From: Gemmataceae bacterium
Lineage (GTDB): Bacteria; Planctomycetota; Planctomycetia; Gemmatales; Gemmataceae
Assembly (NCBI GenBank): GCA_019694755.1
Contig: JAIBBI010000004.1
Location: forward strand, 1 to 64,000
Direction of reading: 5' to 3'
DNA: 64,000 nt
The notes beneath the pieces were generated by a model. The model worked only from the letters and a program-made list of their open reading frames with translations. It was not told the origin of the DNA and did not search any database. Both the position numbers and the translations under genes were made by a program. Below are positions 47,431 through 59,767 of this stretch, in pieces (position 1 is the stretch's first letter; every line of letters starts with the position of its first letter).

Positions 47431-47479
47431 AGCCGGGAGCGGATAGCCGATAGCGGGTGGCGGAAGGCAGAAAGCGGAG
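47431..47479 (+). repeat. Seven tandem degenerate heptanucleotides before the cytochrome b gene
   Basis: Seven consecutive 7-mers: AGCCGGG, AGCGGAT, AGCCGAT, AGCGGGT, GGCGGAA, GGCAGAA, AGCGGAG. The last unit gives the GGAG that serves as ribosome-binding site, 6 nt before the ATG at 47486. A related set is at 33616-33636. Confidence 0.7.
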
Positions 47480-47485
47480 ACATAC

Positions 47486-48259
47486 ATGTCTGTCGGCGAT
47501 TGGATCAAGAATAATCAGGTCTGGAAGAGTATCTTCCGCCACCCCGCGCCGCGCGACCGGCGTAACCGCGTGGTGGTGATGCTGACCAACGTCTTCCTGC
47601 ACCTTCATCCGGTGTCGGTGCGGAAGTCGGGCATTGCCCTTTCCTATACCTGGTGCATGGGCGGGTTGACCTTCTTCCTCTTCCTGGTGGAAACGGTCAC
47701 GGGCGTGCTGCTGATGTTCTACTATCGGCCCACGCTCGAACACGCTTACAACGACATCCTCAGCCTGCGGGACGTCACCACCCTCGGTATTCTCCGCGAG
47801 ATTCACCGCTGGGGGGCCCACGCCATGGTGATTGCCATCTGGCTCCACATGTACCGGGTGTTTCTCACCGGCTCGTATAAACCTCCACGCGAATTCAACT
47901 GGTCGGTCGGCGTCATATTGCTGGTGCTGACACTGCTCCTCAGCTTTACCGGCTACCTCCTGCCCTGGGACCAGTTAGCCATCTGGGCCATCACGGTCGG
48001 TAGCAATATGGCCCGCGCGACGCCGTTTCTCGGACACGAAGGGCCAGGTGCCGCCTTGCTCAATGTCGGCGGCGTACCCCTGATCCATTCAGGGTCCGAC
48101 GCGAGATTTCTGTTGCTGGGCGGCAAGTTCGTCAGCGGGGAGACCCTGCTGCGGTTCTATGTGCTGCATTGTGTGGCAATCCCACTCGCGGTGGCGGTTC
48201 TGATCGCCATCCATTTCTGGCGCGTCCGCAAGGACGGCGGCATCAGCGGCGCCCTCTAA
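47486..48259 (+). CDS. Cytochrome b6-like subunit (cytochrome b N-terminal domain)
   Basis: 257 aa with four membrane helices. The heme b ligands are H107/H121 (spacing 14) and H228/H243 (spacing 15). The spacing of 15 in the second pair is the b6f type, not the bc1 type. C57 in [10 protein letters not shown] aligns with Cys35 of b6, the covalent attachment site of heme c(i)/c(n). The GYLLPWDQ loop at the Qo site and the C-terminal [15 protein letters not shown] also match b6. The N-terminal extension of about 25 residues is longer than in b6. It works with the Rieske protein and the subunit IV-like protein encoded 24 bp downstream. Confidence 0.93.
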   Translation: MSVGDWIKNNQVWKSIFRHPAPRDRRNRVVVMLTNVFLHLHPVSVRKSGIALSYTWCMGGLTFFLFLVETVTGVLLMFYYRPTLEHAYNDILSLRDVTTLGILREIHRWGAHAMVIAIWLHMYRVFLTGSYKPPREFNWSVGVILLVLTLLLSFTGYLLPWDQLAIWAITVGSNMARATPFLGHEGPGAALLNVGGVPLIHSGSDARFLLLGGKFVSGETLLRFYVLHCVAIPLAVAVLIAIHFWRVRKDGGISGAL

Positions 48260-48283
48260 GAGAATCTCGAGGATATCCCGGCA

Positions 48284-49567
48284 ATGGCGCACGGTTCCCT
48301 CACCAGTCCAGTTCAGAATGGACTCGGCGTTTACTACATCCTCTGCGCTCTCATGAGCGTCGGGTTTGGCGTATACCAGGTTCGGCAACGGTCGCGGTTT
48401 GCCGCGCTGCTTGCGTTTGCCTGGGCCGGTCTATTCGGCTTTCACGCGGCCGCCTATCTGGCTCACCAGGGCTGGGTTATTCCGCACTCTGTGACGCACC
48501 TGGTCGACGCCTACACGAATGCCATCAGCTACTTCGTCGTCTCGACCGTTGCGTTTGCGGTTTTGTTGATCTTCCGCAAACCCCTCACTGAGCCGAACGT
48601 CGCGTGGACGTTGATGAACCTCACGCTTCTCGCCTTCGGCTGGTCGCTCACCAACTACGACTTCCGCGACATCGTCGCGAAGCCGGACAATGTGCCGATC
48701 GTGATGCTGCTTGCGGCGGTCGGCTATTTCACCTGGCTGCCGCTCCGCCGGGCCGTGCTCAACGACGACTTGATTGCCGCCGGCAAGCCGGTGCTGGAAA
48801 AGGACGACGAGAAGGTGCTCGTGTGGCCCGATCTCGTGTACACCGAGCTTATCGCGATGATCATTTGCACGGCGATTCTCGTCGTGTGGGGAATCCTGCT
48901 CAAGGCGCCGCTCGAGGCCCCGGCCACTACGGCCCGTGCCCCGAACCCTTCGAAGGCACCGTGGTACTTCCTCGGTCTGCAGGAAATGCTGGTGTACTAC
49001 GACCCGTGGATGGCGGGCGTGGTGCTGCCGACATTCATCGTCATCGGCCTCATGGCGATCCCTTACATCGACTTCAACCAGAAGGGGAACGGATACTACA
49101 CGTTTAAGGAGCGGCCGTTCGCGCTAATCATGTTCCTCTACGGCTTCCTCGTGCTGTGGGTGGTGCTGATCGTGCTCGGCACGTTTCTCCGCGGGCCGAA
49201 CTGGAATTTCTTCGGTCCGTTCGAGACGTGGGACGCGCATAAAGTTGACCCGTTGAACAACGTCAACCTGAGCGACATGTTCTGGCTCGGCCTCGGGTCG
49301 ACGCCCGAGCAGATCGCGAAAGCCTATGGCTGGTTCGTTCGGGAGATTCCCGGCATCATCCTCACGGTGCTGTATTTCGTCGCGATCCCGCCCCTGATGG
49401 CGAAGACCGTCTTCCGCAACTTCTTCGTGAAGATGGGCTTCCTGCGTTACATGACGCTCATGACCCTGATTCTGTTCATGACGTCGCTGCCCCTGAAGAT
49501 GGTGCTGCGATGGACACTGAACCTGAAGTACATCGTGTACATCCCCGAGTACTTCTTCAACATCTGA
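48284..49567 (+). CDS. Expanded subunit IV-like cytochrome b C-terminal protein
   Basis: 427 aa; plant or cyanobacterial subunit IV has about 160. Residues ~175-330 correspond to subunit IV (VWPDLVYTELIAMI, then NPSKAPWYFLGLQEML, then RGPNWNFFGPFETWDAHKV). The Qo motif reads A225-P-W-Y228 in place of PEWY, so the usual Glu is missing. Four or five extra hydrophobic helices lie before it (about 13-155) and two more after it (about 360-425). Part of the quinol-oxidising complex of the operon. The role of the added helices is unknown; related layouts are seen in other menaquinol-using bacteria. Confidence 0.88.
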   Translation: MAHGSLTSPVQNGLGVYYILCALMSVGFGVYQVRQRSRFAALLAFAWAGLFGFHAAAYLAHQGWVIPHSVTHLVDAYTNAISYFVVSTVAFAVLLIFRKPLTEPNVAWTLMNLTLLAFGWSLTNYDFRDIVAKPDNVPIVMLLAAVGYFTWLPLRRAVLNDDLIAAGKPVLEKDDEKVLVWPDLVYTELIAMIICTAILVVWGILLKAPLEAPATTARAPNPSKAPWYFLGLQEMLVYYDPWMAGVVLPTFIVIGLMAIPYIDFNQKGNGYYTFKERPFALIMFLYGFLVLWVVLIVLGTFLRGPNWNFFGPFETWDAHKVDPLNNVNLSDMFWLGLGSTPEQIAKAYGWFVREIPGIILTVLYFVAIPPLMAKTVFRNFFVKMGFLRYMTLMTLILFMTSLPLKMVLRWTLNLKYIVYIPEYFFNI

Positions 49568-49604
49568 CCCGGCGAGCCCGGCCGCGCAAGCGACGGGAAG
49601 ACAT

Positions 49605-52600
49605 ATGGCAGCTACCGACGTCTTCTACCGCGACCAGAAAAAGGTCAACTGGATCTTTGCCGTCAGTTGCCTGGCGATGCTGGTCAGCGTCGTCTGGATG
49701 TTCGCGGACGACTTCAACCGGCCGTACAAGAAGGACCAGAAGGTCTTCCGCGAGGTCGAAGAAGAACTGAACAAGCGTGCGTTGCTCGCGCTCGCACCCG
49801 ACGCGGCAACGCAGAAGCAGATGGTGGAGTCCGAAGCGGCCGTCGTGAAGGCCCGCGAGGTCGTGGCGGAGTTGAAGGCCAAGGTCAACGCTGCCGTGGC
49901 CGACAAGCTTCCGGCAAAGGTCAAGCTGGAAACGAAGGCACAGAACTCCAAGGCCGATTTCGACGCCTTCATCAGCTATTTCAATATCGCCGTCGAGAAA
50001 GACGGACCCGATAGCCCGACCGCCCGGGAATGGAAGGCCAAGGCGGAAGGCCTCGTCGGCCCCATGAACGAGATGCGGGTCGAGATGGAACAGATGAACG
50101 ACTCACTGGCCAAGGTGGCCAAAGAGGAGTTCACCGTCGAAGGGGGCGGCAAGCTCTCGCTCGAAGCGGCCGAGAGCAAGCTCAAGGAAATCGAAGCCAA
50201 CCACAAGAAGCTCACCGGCGACTTCGACCGGTTCGTCAAGCTCACGTCGCAGAAGCGCTGGACGCTGGCCGACTCTTTCCGCGGCCTGCCGGTCATCGAC
50301 GGATTCGCCCCGCCGGTGAAGATCAAGCAGACGTTTCACGAAGACTTGCCAATCGACTACGGCGGATTCAAGTACGTCACGCGGTACGACCGCTGTACGA
50401 CGTGTCACCTCGGCATCGAGAAACAGGGCATGGATAAGACCGTGCTCGCGAAGCTGACGACCGATCCGATGAAGGACGAGACCTTAAAGCAGCAGTTTGA
50501 GAACGCCCGAAAGGCGCTCGAAGAACGGCAGAAGGCCAATCGCGACGGCAGGCAGGATTTGAACTTGCTTTCGGGCAAAGACCTCCAGCCCGATCAGCTT
50601 CCGCTCTCCGAATCTCAAATCAGCATGTTCGCGTCGCATCCGCGGCTGGATCTTTACGTCGACGCGACCAGCAAGCACCCCGTCGAGAAGTTCGGCTGCA
50701 CGAGCTGCCACAACGGCCAGGGCAGCGCAACGGGTTTCGTCGATGCCACGCACACGCCCAACGACCTTCCGACGATGGAGAAGTGGAAGGCAGAGCACCA
50801 TTGGCGCTCGATCCACGACTGGGACACTCCGATGTACCCGCCTCGCTTTGCCCAGGCGGCATGCATCAAGTGCCATCACCAGCCCGAGTCCATGATCACC
50901 GAGAGCGTGAAGGACGAAGCACCGAAGCTGATGAAGGGTTACAACCTGGTTCGTGAGCTCGGCTGCTTCGGGTGCCATGAGATCGCCGGCATGAAGTCGG
51001 GCCGGTGGGTCGGCCCCGACCTTCGGTTGGAGCCGGAACCGCCGCTCGAATCGCTGAGCCCCGCCGAACGGGCCAAGCGACTGGAAGACACCGCGAATCC
51101 GCCGGGCACGCAGCGCAAGGTCGGGCCGAGCCTCTATCGCATCGCGCAGAAGACCAACCCCGAGTGGTCGGCCAAGTGGATGAAGGCCCCTCGTGTCTTC
51201 CGCCCCGACACGAAGATGCCGCACTTCTACCTGCAAGCCAACAACGTGCCTGAAGCGTTGCCGGACGACCAGAAGAAGTTCCCGGACGCCGAAGTCCGCG
51301 CCGTCACGCAGTATTTGTTCTCGAAGAGCCAGGCCTACAGCAAGGATAAGCCGCTCCCGGCCGCCCCGGCCGCCCCGGCGGATGGCGCGGCGAAGACCGC
51401 GCAGATCGAGCGGGGTCGCCACCTGTTCGCCACCAAGGGATGCGTGGCCTGTCACAAACACGAAGGGCTGGAGACGGCCGGCGCGAATGCCGCCGACGGC
51501 AAGCCGCAACCCGCACTGACTGGCGAATCCAACTTCGGACCTGAACTCAGCAAACTGGCCGCGAAGATCGATCCCAAGTCCGGACGCGATTGGCTCGTCC
51601 AGTGGTTGCTCGACCCGACCGTTCACAGCCCCCGGACGCTCATGCCGTCGGTTCACCTGACCCAGGCCGAGGCGGCGGACGTAGCCGGCTGGCTGCTCTC
51701 CAACACGCCGAATCTCGGGGCCGACTGGGACAATCTAGCCGTCGACAAACCCGAGACGGCCACGCTTCAGACCATGGCGAAGATGTACTTGCGGAAGTCC
51801 GGCCTCACGTCCCGGCAGGTGAACGACGTGATCCAGAGCGGGTTCAGCGAGAGTGACCTCGCTGGCCGACCGGCCGACGCCGACGAGCGGGAACTGGCCG
51901 CCCCGGTCAACGACGAAAAGCTGATGAACTACATCGGCAAGAAGGCGATTTCGAACCTCGGTTGTTACGCCTGCCACAACATCCCGGGTTTCGAAGGGGC
52001 CAAGCCGATCGGTGTCGCACTCAACGACTGGGGTCGGAAGGGCGTCGACCGGATCGCGTTCGAGGACTCGGCCAACTATGTGCAGAAGCACTATCACTTG
52101 ATCGATTCGTGGAACCCGGCGGAGAAGGGTGACAAAGCCGACGGCCACGACCACGGCCACGCGGCCGGTGGGAAGCCGCTGCTGCCGCTCGAGAAGTTTG
52201 CGCCCTACGACACTTCGATTCAGACGCCGTACGAAAAGTACTTCGCCGACATGCTCGAGCACGGTCACCAGCACCGCGAGGGCTTCCTGCACCTCAAGCT
52301 GATGTCGCCGCGCAGCTACGACTACAACCGAGTCAAGGATTGGAATGACCGGACGCGGATGCCGCAGTTCAAGTTCGCACGCACGAAGAAGAAGGAAGGC
52401 GAGTCGGACACGGATTACAAGGCCCGCGCGACCCGCGAAGAAGCCGAGGCCCGCGACGCCGTCATGACCTTCGTTCTGGGGCTGATCGCCGAGCCCATCC
52501 CGACGAAGTTTGTCTATCAGCCGACGGGCGACCGAAAGGCGGAGATCGAGGGCTACAAGGTCCTGGAGAAGTACAACTGCAACAGTTGTCACCTGATTCG

Positions 52601-54011
52601 GCCCGGCCAGTTCGAGCTGAACATCAGCGACAGCCCCGTGAAGCTGGCCGACGGCACGACCAAGCCGGCCCGCGAAGTCACGATGGAACAGTTGCTGGCC
52701 GCGCACAAGTTCTACGCCGAGAACGAAGCTTCGGACCCGAAGGATCGGATCTATCCCGAACACGTCGCGTGGGGAGCGAAGATGCCGGTCGAAGGCGCGA
52801 CCAAGCTGACCGCCCGGGCCCTGCCCACGGTCATCGGAGACGGCACTTATCTGCGCCTCAGTGAGGCGCTCGGGTTCCGTTACACCGACCCGGAAACGAA
52901 GAAGCCGATGACGGCGACGATCCCCGCCAACGTGTCGGCTCCGCTTCAGCTCGTTCCGGAGACGATGAAGGCGTCGGCCCCGTCGTACGGCGGGACATTC
53001 GCGCTCCAACTCAAGCGGTATCTCACGGAGTGGGATGCGAAGGTGTATGGCGACGTTCAGCCGCTCAACGGTATCAGCGATGAAACAGGTCAGGGGCCGA
53101 ACGGCTATGCGGCGGTGCCGCCCAGCCTGCTGTACGAAGGCGAGCGAGTCCGGCCCGACTGGCTTTACCAGTTCCTGCTGAACCCCAAGCCGATCCGCAA
53201 GATTCCCGTCCTCCAGATGCCGAAGTTCAACATGTCGGACGAGGAAGCGATGACGCTCGTGAATTACTTCACGGCCGTCAACCGCGCCCACAACCCGGCG
53301 ATCGGGCTGACCGGCCCGTACGAACGCGTTGCCCAGCGTGACGAATCGTACCTGCTGGCCAAGACGAAGGAGTACGTCGCCAAGCTCAAGGCGAATAACC
53401 TGTACGACGAACGCGTCAAGGAATTGAAGCCCGTCTGGGCGACCGCCACACGCGAGGCGTTGGCGGCGGCCGAGCGTCGACAGGCCCAGTTGAAGGCCAT
53501 CGGCGACGAAGCCAAGGTGAAAGAGGTCCAGACCGAGATCGACGGGCTCAAGTCGCAACTCGGGGCCAACGACTTCCCGGCCCTCAAGGCCAAGTGGGAA
53601 GAACGGGAGGCCTATGTGGCCGACGCCTGGAAGCTGATGAACTACAAAGACGCCCAGTGTCTGAGCTGTCACCAGATTGGGCCGGCCACGCCGACGGAAT
53701 ACCGCGCCCCGAATCTGCACGAGGCGGCCGCCCGGCTCCGCCCCGAGTGGAGCGAACGCTGGATTGCCTACCCGCAGCGGCTCATGCCCTACGCCAGCCT
53801 GATGCAGCCGCTTTATAAACCTGCCGAAGCGAAGAAGCATGCCGAGGAAAGCAAGGTGTTCATCGGCACGCCCGATGAGCAGATCCGGGCGACCCGCGAC
53901 CTGCTGATGCTCTTCCCGCAGGTGGCCGACTGGCCGGTGATCAAGTACCGCGTTGGACCGGTCGCCTTCGGCGGAGCTGGGCCGGCCCCGGCCGCGCCGG
54001 CGAAACCCTGA
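49605..54011 (+). CDS. Giant octaheme cytochrome c
   Basis: 1468 aa. One N-terminal membrane helix (about 13-36, WIFAVSCLAMLVSVVWMFA) anchors a long extracytoplasmic chain. A coiled-coil-like charged region (50-210) follows. Eight CxxCH heme motifs begin at residues 264, 365, 420, 454, 613, 787, 992 and 1352. The spacing is very wide and uneven, and large parts between hemes (for example 1000-1340) look like folded or helical linkers. It should receive electrons from the Rieske/b complex in place of a cytochrome f or c1, and pass them outwards. No cytochrome f or c1 gene is in the operon. Confidence 0.9.
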   Translation: MAATDVFYRDQKKVNWIFAVSCLAMLVSVVWMFADDFNRPYKKDQKVFREVEEELNKRALLALAPDAATQKQMVESEAAVVKAREVVAELKAKVNAAVADKLPAKVKLETKAQNSKADFDAFISYFNIAVEKDGPDSPTAREWKAKAEGLVGPMNEMRVEMEQMNDSLAKVAKEEFTVEGGGKLSLEAAESKLKEIEANHKKLTGDFDRFVKLTSQKRWTLADSFRGLPVIDGFAPPVKIKQTFHEDLPIDYGGFKYVTRYDRCTTCHLGIEKQGMDKTVLAKLTTDPMKDETLKQQFENARKALEERQKANRDGRQDLNLLSGKDLQPDQLPLSESQISMFASHPRLDLYVDATSKHPVEKFGCTSCHNGQGSATGFVDATHTPNDLPTMEKWKAEHHWRSIHDWDTPMYPPRFAQAACIKCHHQPESMITESVKDEAPKLMKGYNLVRELGCFGCHEIAGMKSGRWVGPDLRLEPEPPLESLSPAERAKRLEDTANPPGTQRKVGPSLYRIAQKTNPEWSAKWMKAPRVFRPDTKMPHFYLQANNVPEALPDDQKKFPDAEVRAVTQYLFSKSQAYSKDKPLPAAPAAPADGAAKTAQIERGRHLFATKGCVACHKHEGLETAGANAADGKPQPALTGESNFGPELSKLAAKIDPKSGRDWLVQWLLDPTVHSPRTLMPSVHLTQAEAADVAGWLLSNTPNLGADWDNLAVDKPETATLQTMAKMYLRKSGLTSRQVNDVIQSGFSESDLAGRPADADERELAAPVNDEKLMNYIGKKAISNLGCYACHNIPGFEGAKPIGVALNDWGRKGVDRIAFEDSANYVQKHYHLIDSWNPAEKGDKADGHDHGHAAGGKPLLPLEKFAPYDTSIQTPYEKYFADMLEHGHQHREGFLHLKLMSPRSYDYNRVKDWNDRTRMPQFKFARTKKKEGESDTDYKARATREEAEARDAVMTFVLGLIAEPIPTKFVYQPTGDRKAEIEGYKVLEKYNCNSCHLIRPGQFELNISDSPVKLADGTTKPAREVTMEQLLAAHKFYAENEASDPKDRIYPEHVAWGAKMPVEGATKLTARALPTVIGDGTYLRLSEALGFRYTDPETKKPMTATIPANVSAPLQLVPETMKASAPSYGGTFALQLKRYLTEWDAKVYGDVQPLNGISDETGQGPNGYAAVPPSLLYEGERVRPDWLYQFLLNPKPIRKIPVLQMPKFNMSDEEAMTLVNYFTAVNRAHNPAIGLTGPYERVAQRDESYLLAKTKEYVAKLKANNLYDERVKELKPVWATATREALAAAERRQAQLKAIGDEAKVKEVQTEIDGLKSQLGANDFPALKAKWEEREAYVADAWKLMNYKDAQCLSCHQIGPATPTEYRAPNLHEAAARLRPEWSERWIAYPQRLMPYASLMQPLYKPAEAKKHAEESKVFIGTPDEQIRATRDLLMLFPQVADWPVIKYRVGPVAFGGAGPAPAAPAKP

Positions 54012-54016
54012 TTCGA

Positions 54017-54058
54017 TGCGGGCCGCGACCGGATGCCGGGTGCGGCCCGCACTCTTTT
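54017..54058 (+). terminator. Hairpin terminator after the octaheme cytochrome gene
   Basis: Arms TGCGGGCCGC (54017-54026) and GCGGCCCGCA (54042-54051) pair over 10 bp, with a small inner stem in the loop, followed by CTCTTTT. It lies just 14 bp upstream of the next gene's ATG, so it may act as a partial terminator that lowers expression of the cupredoxin genes. Confidence 0.6.
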
Positions 54059-54071
54059 AAGGACGGGCTTC

Positions 54072-54833
54072 ATGTTCCGCGTCTGGGCTTTGGCTGGGAT
54101 GCTGTTTTGTGCCGGCGCAGGCCTCGCTCAGGAAAAATGGGTCACGATCAAGGGGCGGGTGGTGTTTGACGGGAACCCCCCGGCCGCGGGTGAAGTGAAC
54201 GTCACGGCCGACCAGGCCCATTGCCTCGAAAAGGGCAAATTGCTCAACGAAACCTGGGTGATCGGGCCGAACAAAGGCGTGAAAAACGTCTTCGTATGGC
54301 TGGCCAGCGACGAGAAGACAGCCAGCGGTCAAGGGCTGGCGGTTCATCCGTCCTTGGTCAAACCCGTTACAGAAACTGTCGAGGTGGATCAGCCGCGTTG
54401 TGGCTTCGTGCCGCACGTAGTAGCGGTTCGCGAAGGGCAGCAACTTGTTATCAAGAACTCCTCGCCGGTGACGCACAACGTCCGTTGGGAACCCGCCAAC
54501 ACGATCAAGAACAAGTCCGGAAATGAAACGGTCGTCAGCAGCAAGCAAGTCGTGATCAAAGACCTGAAACAGGACCGATTGGCCATATCCATCGCCTGCT
54601 CCATCCATCCGTGGATGAAGGGTTATTTCCGGGTCTTCGACAGTCCGTACTTCGACGTGACAAAGGACGACGGCTCATTCGAGATCAAACTCGCGCCGGC
54701 GGGCAAGTGTCGGCTCTTCGTCTGGCATGAAGGCTCGGGCTGGAAGGACGGCGTGAAAGGAAAGAACGGCGAGGAAATCACCGTCGGCCCCGGCGCGATG
54801 CAGGACCTGGGCGAACTGAAAATCAAGCCGTGA
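54072..54833 (+). CDS. Exported cupredoxin-like protein (paralogue 1)
   Basis: 253 aa from the ATG at 54072 (a start at 54033 in frame would include the terminator). Signal peptide: MFRVWALAGMLFCAGAGLAQ, cut near residue 20. The C-terminal half has a plastocyanin-like copper set: H135 (THNV), C176, H179 and M182 in ACSIHPWMKGYF. Conserved C51 and C110 may form a disulfide. It is a likely periplasmic blue-copper electron carrier for the upstream respiratory complex. Homologous along its length to the next gene. Confidence 0.82.
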   Translation: MFRVWALAGMLFCAGAGLAQEKWVTIKGRVVFDGNPPAAGEVNVTADQAHCLEKGKLLNETWVIGPNKGVKNVFVWLASDEKTASGQGLAVHPSLVKPVTETVEVDQPRCGFVPHVVAVREGQQLVIKNSSPVTHNVRWEPANTIKNKSGNETVVSSKQVVIKDLKQDRLAISIACSIHPWMKGYFRVFDSPYFDVTKDDGSFEIKLAPAGKCRLFVWHEGSGWKDGVKGKNGEEITVGPGAMQDLGELKIKP

Positions 54834-54880
54834 TCCGTCACGGACTGTCCGAGTTGGCAATTACCACAGGGAGAGCAGAG

Positions 54881-55687
54881 ATGAAATTGTTCCGGAAACT
54901 CCTGGCCGGTGCGGCCGTGGCGGGTGCGCTGGCCGCGATCGCCACCATCGAGCCCGCGGCCGTGCAGGCCCAGGGAAAGAAGGCAATTGAAGGGAAGGGG
55001 ACCGGCACCCTCAAGGGCAAGATCAAGCTGAATGGCACGGCCCCGGCCGGCGCAAAGCTCAAGATCGACCCGGGCAACAAGGACGCCGGCCACTGCGGCA
55101 AGGGCGATACCGAAGACGAGACCTGGGTGAGCAAGGACGGCGGCCTCGGCAACGTGGTCGTGTTCCTGAAGCCCCCGGCCGGCAGCTACTTCAAGGTCGA
55201 CACCTCGAAGAAGGATTGGCCGGAAAAGGTCGAGATCGACCAGCCGTTCTGCGCCTTCAAGCCGCACGTGTCGGTGATGTTCCCGGAGTACGAAGGGAAG
55301 CCGACCGGCCAAAAGCTGATCGTCAAGAACAGCGCGCCGATCCTGCACAATAGCCGCGTGGCCGGCAGCTCGTTCAAGAACCCGGCCAAGGGCGAGACCC
55401 TCGCCGCCGGCTCGACCAAGGAATTCGCGCTGAAGGCCGATACCCAGGCCATCAAGATCAACTGTGACGCCCACAAGTGGATGGAAGCCTACATCTGGGC
55501 CTTTGACCACCCGTTCGCCGCGGTCACCAAGGCCGACGGTTCCTTCGAAATCAAGAACGTCCCGCTCGGCGTTGACCTGGCCGTCATGGCCTGGCACGAG
55601 GTCGGCACCCCGGCCGCCGGCGTCGAAGTGAAGAAGGGGCAGCTCAAGGACGGCGATACGATCGACTTCTCGATCCAGAAGAAGTAA
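54881..55687 (+). CDS. Exported cupredoxin-like protein (paralogue 2)
   Basis: 268 aa. The ATG at 54881 has GGGAGAG upstream and opens a clean signal peptide (LAGAAVAGALAAIATIEPAAVQA). It aligns with the preceding protein: H156 (LHNS), C195, H198 and M201 in NCDAHKWMEAYIW, and paired cysteines C72 and C124. The Lys-rich surface suggests docking to acidic partners. It ends the respiratory gene run at a bidirectional terminator. Whether both paralogues bind copper is inferred from the ligand set only. Confidence 0.82.
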   Translation: MKLFRKLLAGAAVAGALAAIATIEPAAVQAQGKKAIEGKGTGTLKGKIKLNGTAPAGAKLKIDPGNKDAGHCGKGDTEDETWVSKDGGLGNVVVFLKPPAGSYFKVDTSKKDWPEKVEIDQPFCAFKPHVSVMFPEYEGKPTGQKLIVKNSAPILHNSRVAGSSFKNPAKGETLAAGSTKEFALKADTQAIKINCDAHKWMEAYIWAFDHPFAAVTKADGSFEIKNVPLGVDLAVMAWHEVGTPAAGVEVKKGQLKDGDTIDFSIQKK

Positions 55688-55699
55688 ACGACTTCTTCA

Positions 55700-55729
55700 A
55701 AAGCCCAGCGGTTGCATCCGCTGGGCTTT
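55700..55729. terminator. Bidirectional terminator between the cupredoxin gene and pyrG
   Basis: A 12-bp stem (55700-55711 with 55718-55729), 6-nt loop, with A-run before and T-run after, so it can work on both strands. It separates convergent genes and lies directly next to the pyrG stop codon at 55731. Confidence 0.88.
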
Positions 55730-55730
55730 C

Positions 55731-59127
<3,397 letters not shown>

Positions 59128-59165
59128 GCACATCTCCGATATGGGGCGGCGGATCACCGATGATC

Positions 59166-59654
59166 TTATTCCACCAACGGAACGACTTCGAGGCGCCCGG
59201 ACGGGACATCGAGCACGGCCACGCTCGGCACCTTCACGCGGTGGAGTGCGCCGGGATTGACCACACGCGTCCGCCCCGTGGTGTGTTGCTCGGCGACGTG
59301 GGTATGGCCATAAAAAAGCCAGTCGTAATGGTCCGCGACTTCGAGTGACTGGAACAGATCGGCATCGTCGCTGTGAATCCAGGCGACCCTGACGCTATCC
59401 AACTCCAAGTCGCCGTAAGGACGGTGGAGCGTGCCGCCGATCGCGTCGATGGCGGCCGCGAGAGTGACGGGGTCCCAGTCGCAATTGCCCAGGACGAAGT
59501 CGATCATCCACCCGGCAAACTGGCTCACGACCTTGGGCGAAGTGATGTCGCCACAATGGATGAGGCGGTTGACGTCGTGGGTGCGGAAGAGGTCCAAAGC
59601 GGCCTCAACCCGCTCGGTCCGGTCGTGAGAATCGCTGAGAATTCCGAGTCGCAT
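59166..59654 (-). CDS. YfcE/MJ0936-type metallophosphoesterase
   Basis: 162 aa from the ATG at 59654, giving the standard [11 protein letters not shown] start (longer frame to 59687 rejected). Calcineurin-like motifs in order: SDSHD, HCGDI, LGNCDWD, HSDD and YGHTHV, with NPGALH at the end. It is a small phosphodiesterase using two metal ions. The physiological substrate of this family is not established. Divergent from glmS across 113 bp. Confidence 0.9.
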   Translation of the reverse strand: MRLGILSDSHDRTERVEAALDLFRTHDVNRLIHCGDITSPKVVSQFAGWMIDFVLGNCDWDPVTLAAAIDAIGGTLHRPYGDLELDSVRVAWIHSDDADLFQSLEVADHYDWLFYGHTHVAEQHTTGRTRVVNPGALHRVKVPSVAVLDVPSGRLEVVPLVE

Positions 59655-59767
59655 GGTGGGGGTCTGCCGGGCCTGTTCGGCTTGCACAGTCGCCGAAGTT
59701 CAAGGACACTGTATGAGGTCGCGGGGGCTCCCGGGCAAGGAAGTGCGACCGGCAGAGGAGGCTGCAA

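Noticed and set aside
51735-53840. Minus-strand open frame of 701 codons opposite the octaheme cytochrome
   Set aside because: The sense strand has eight CxxCH motifs and a membrane anchor; the antisense product has no recognisable domain.
59655-59767. glmS ribozyme/riboswitch upstream of glmS
   Set aside because: The 113-bp leader is too short and shows no recognisable ribozyme core; only an ordinary ribosome site is clear.
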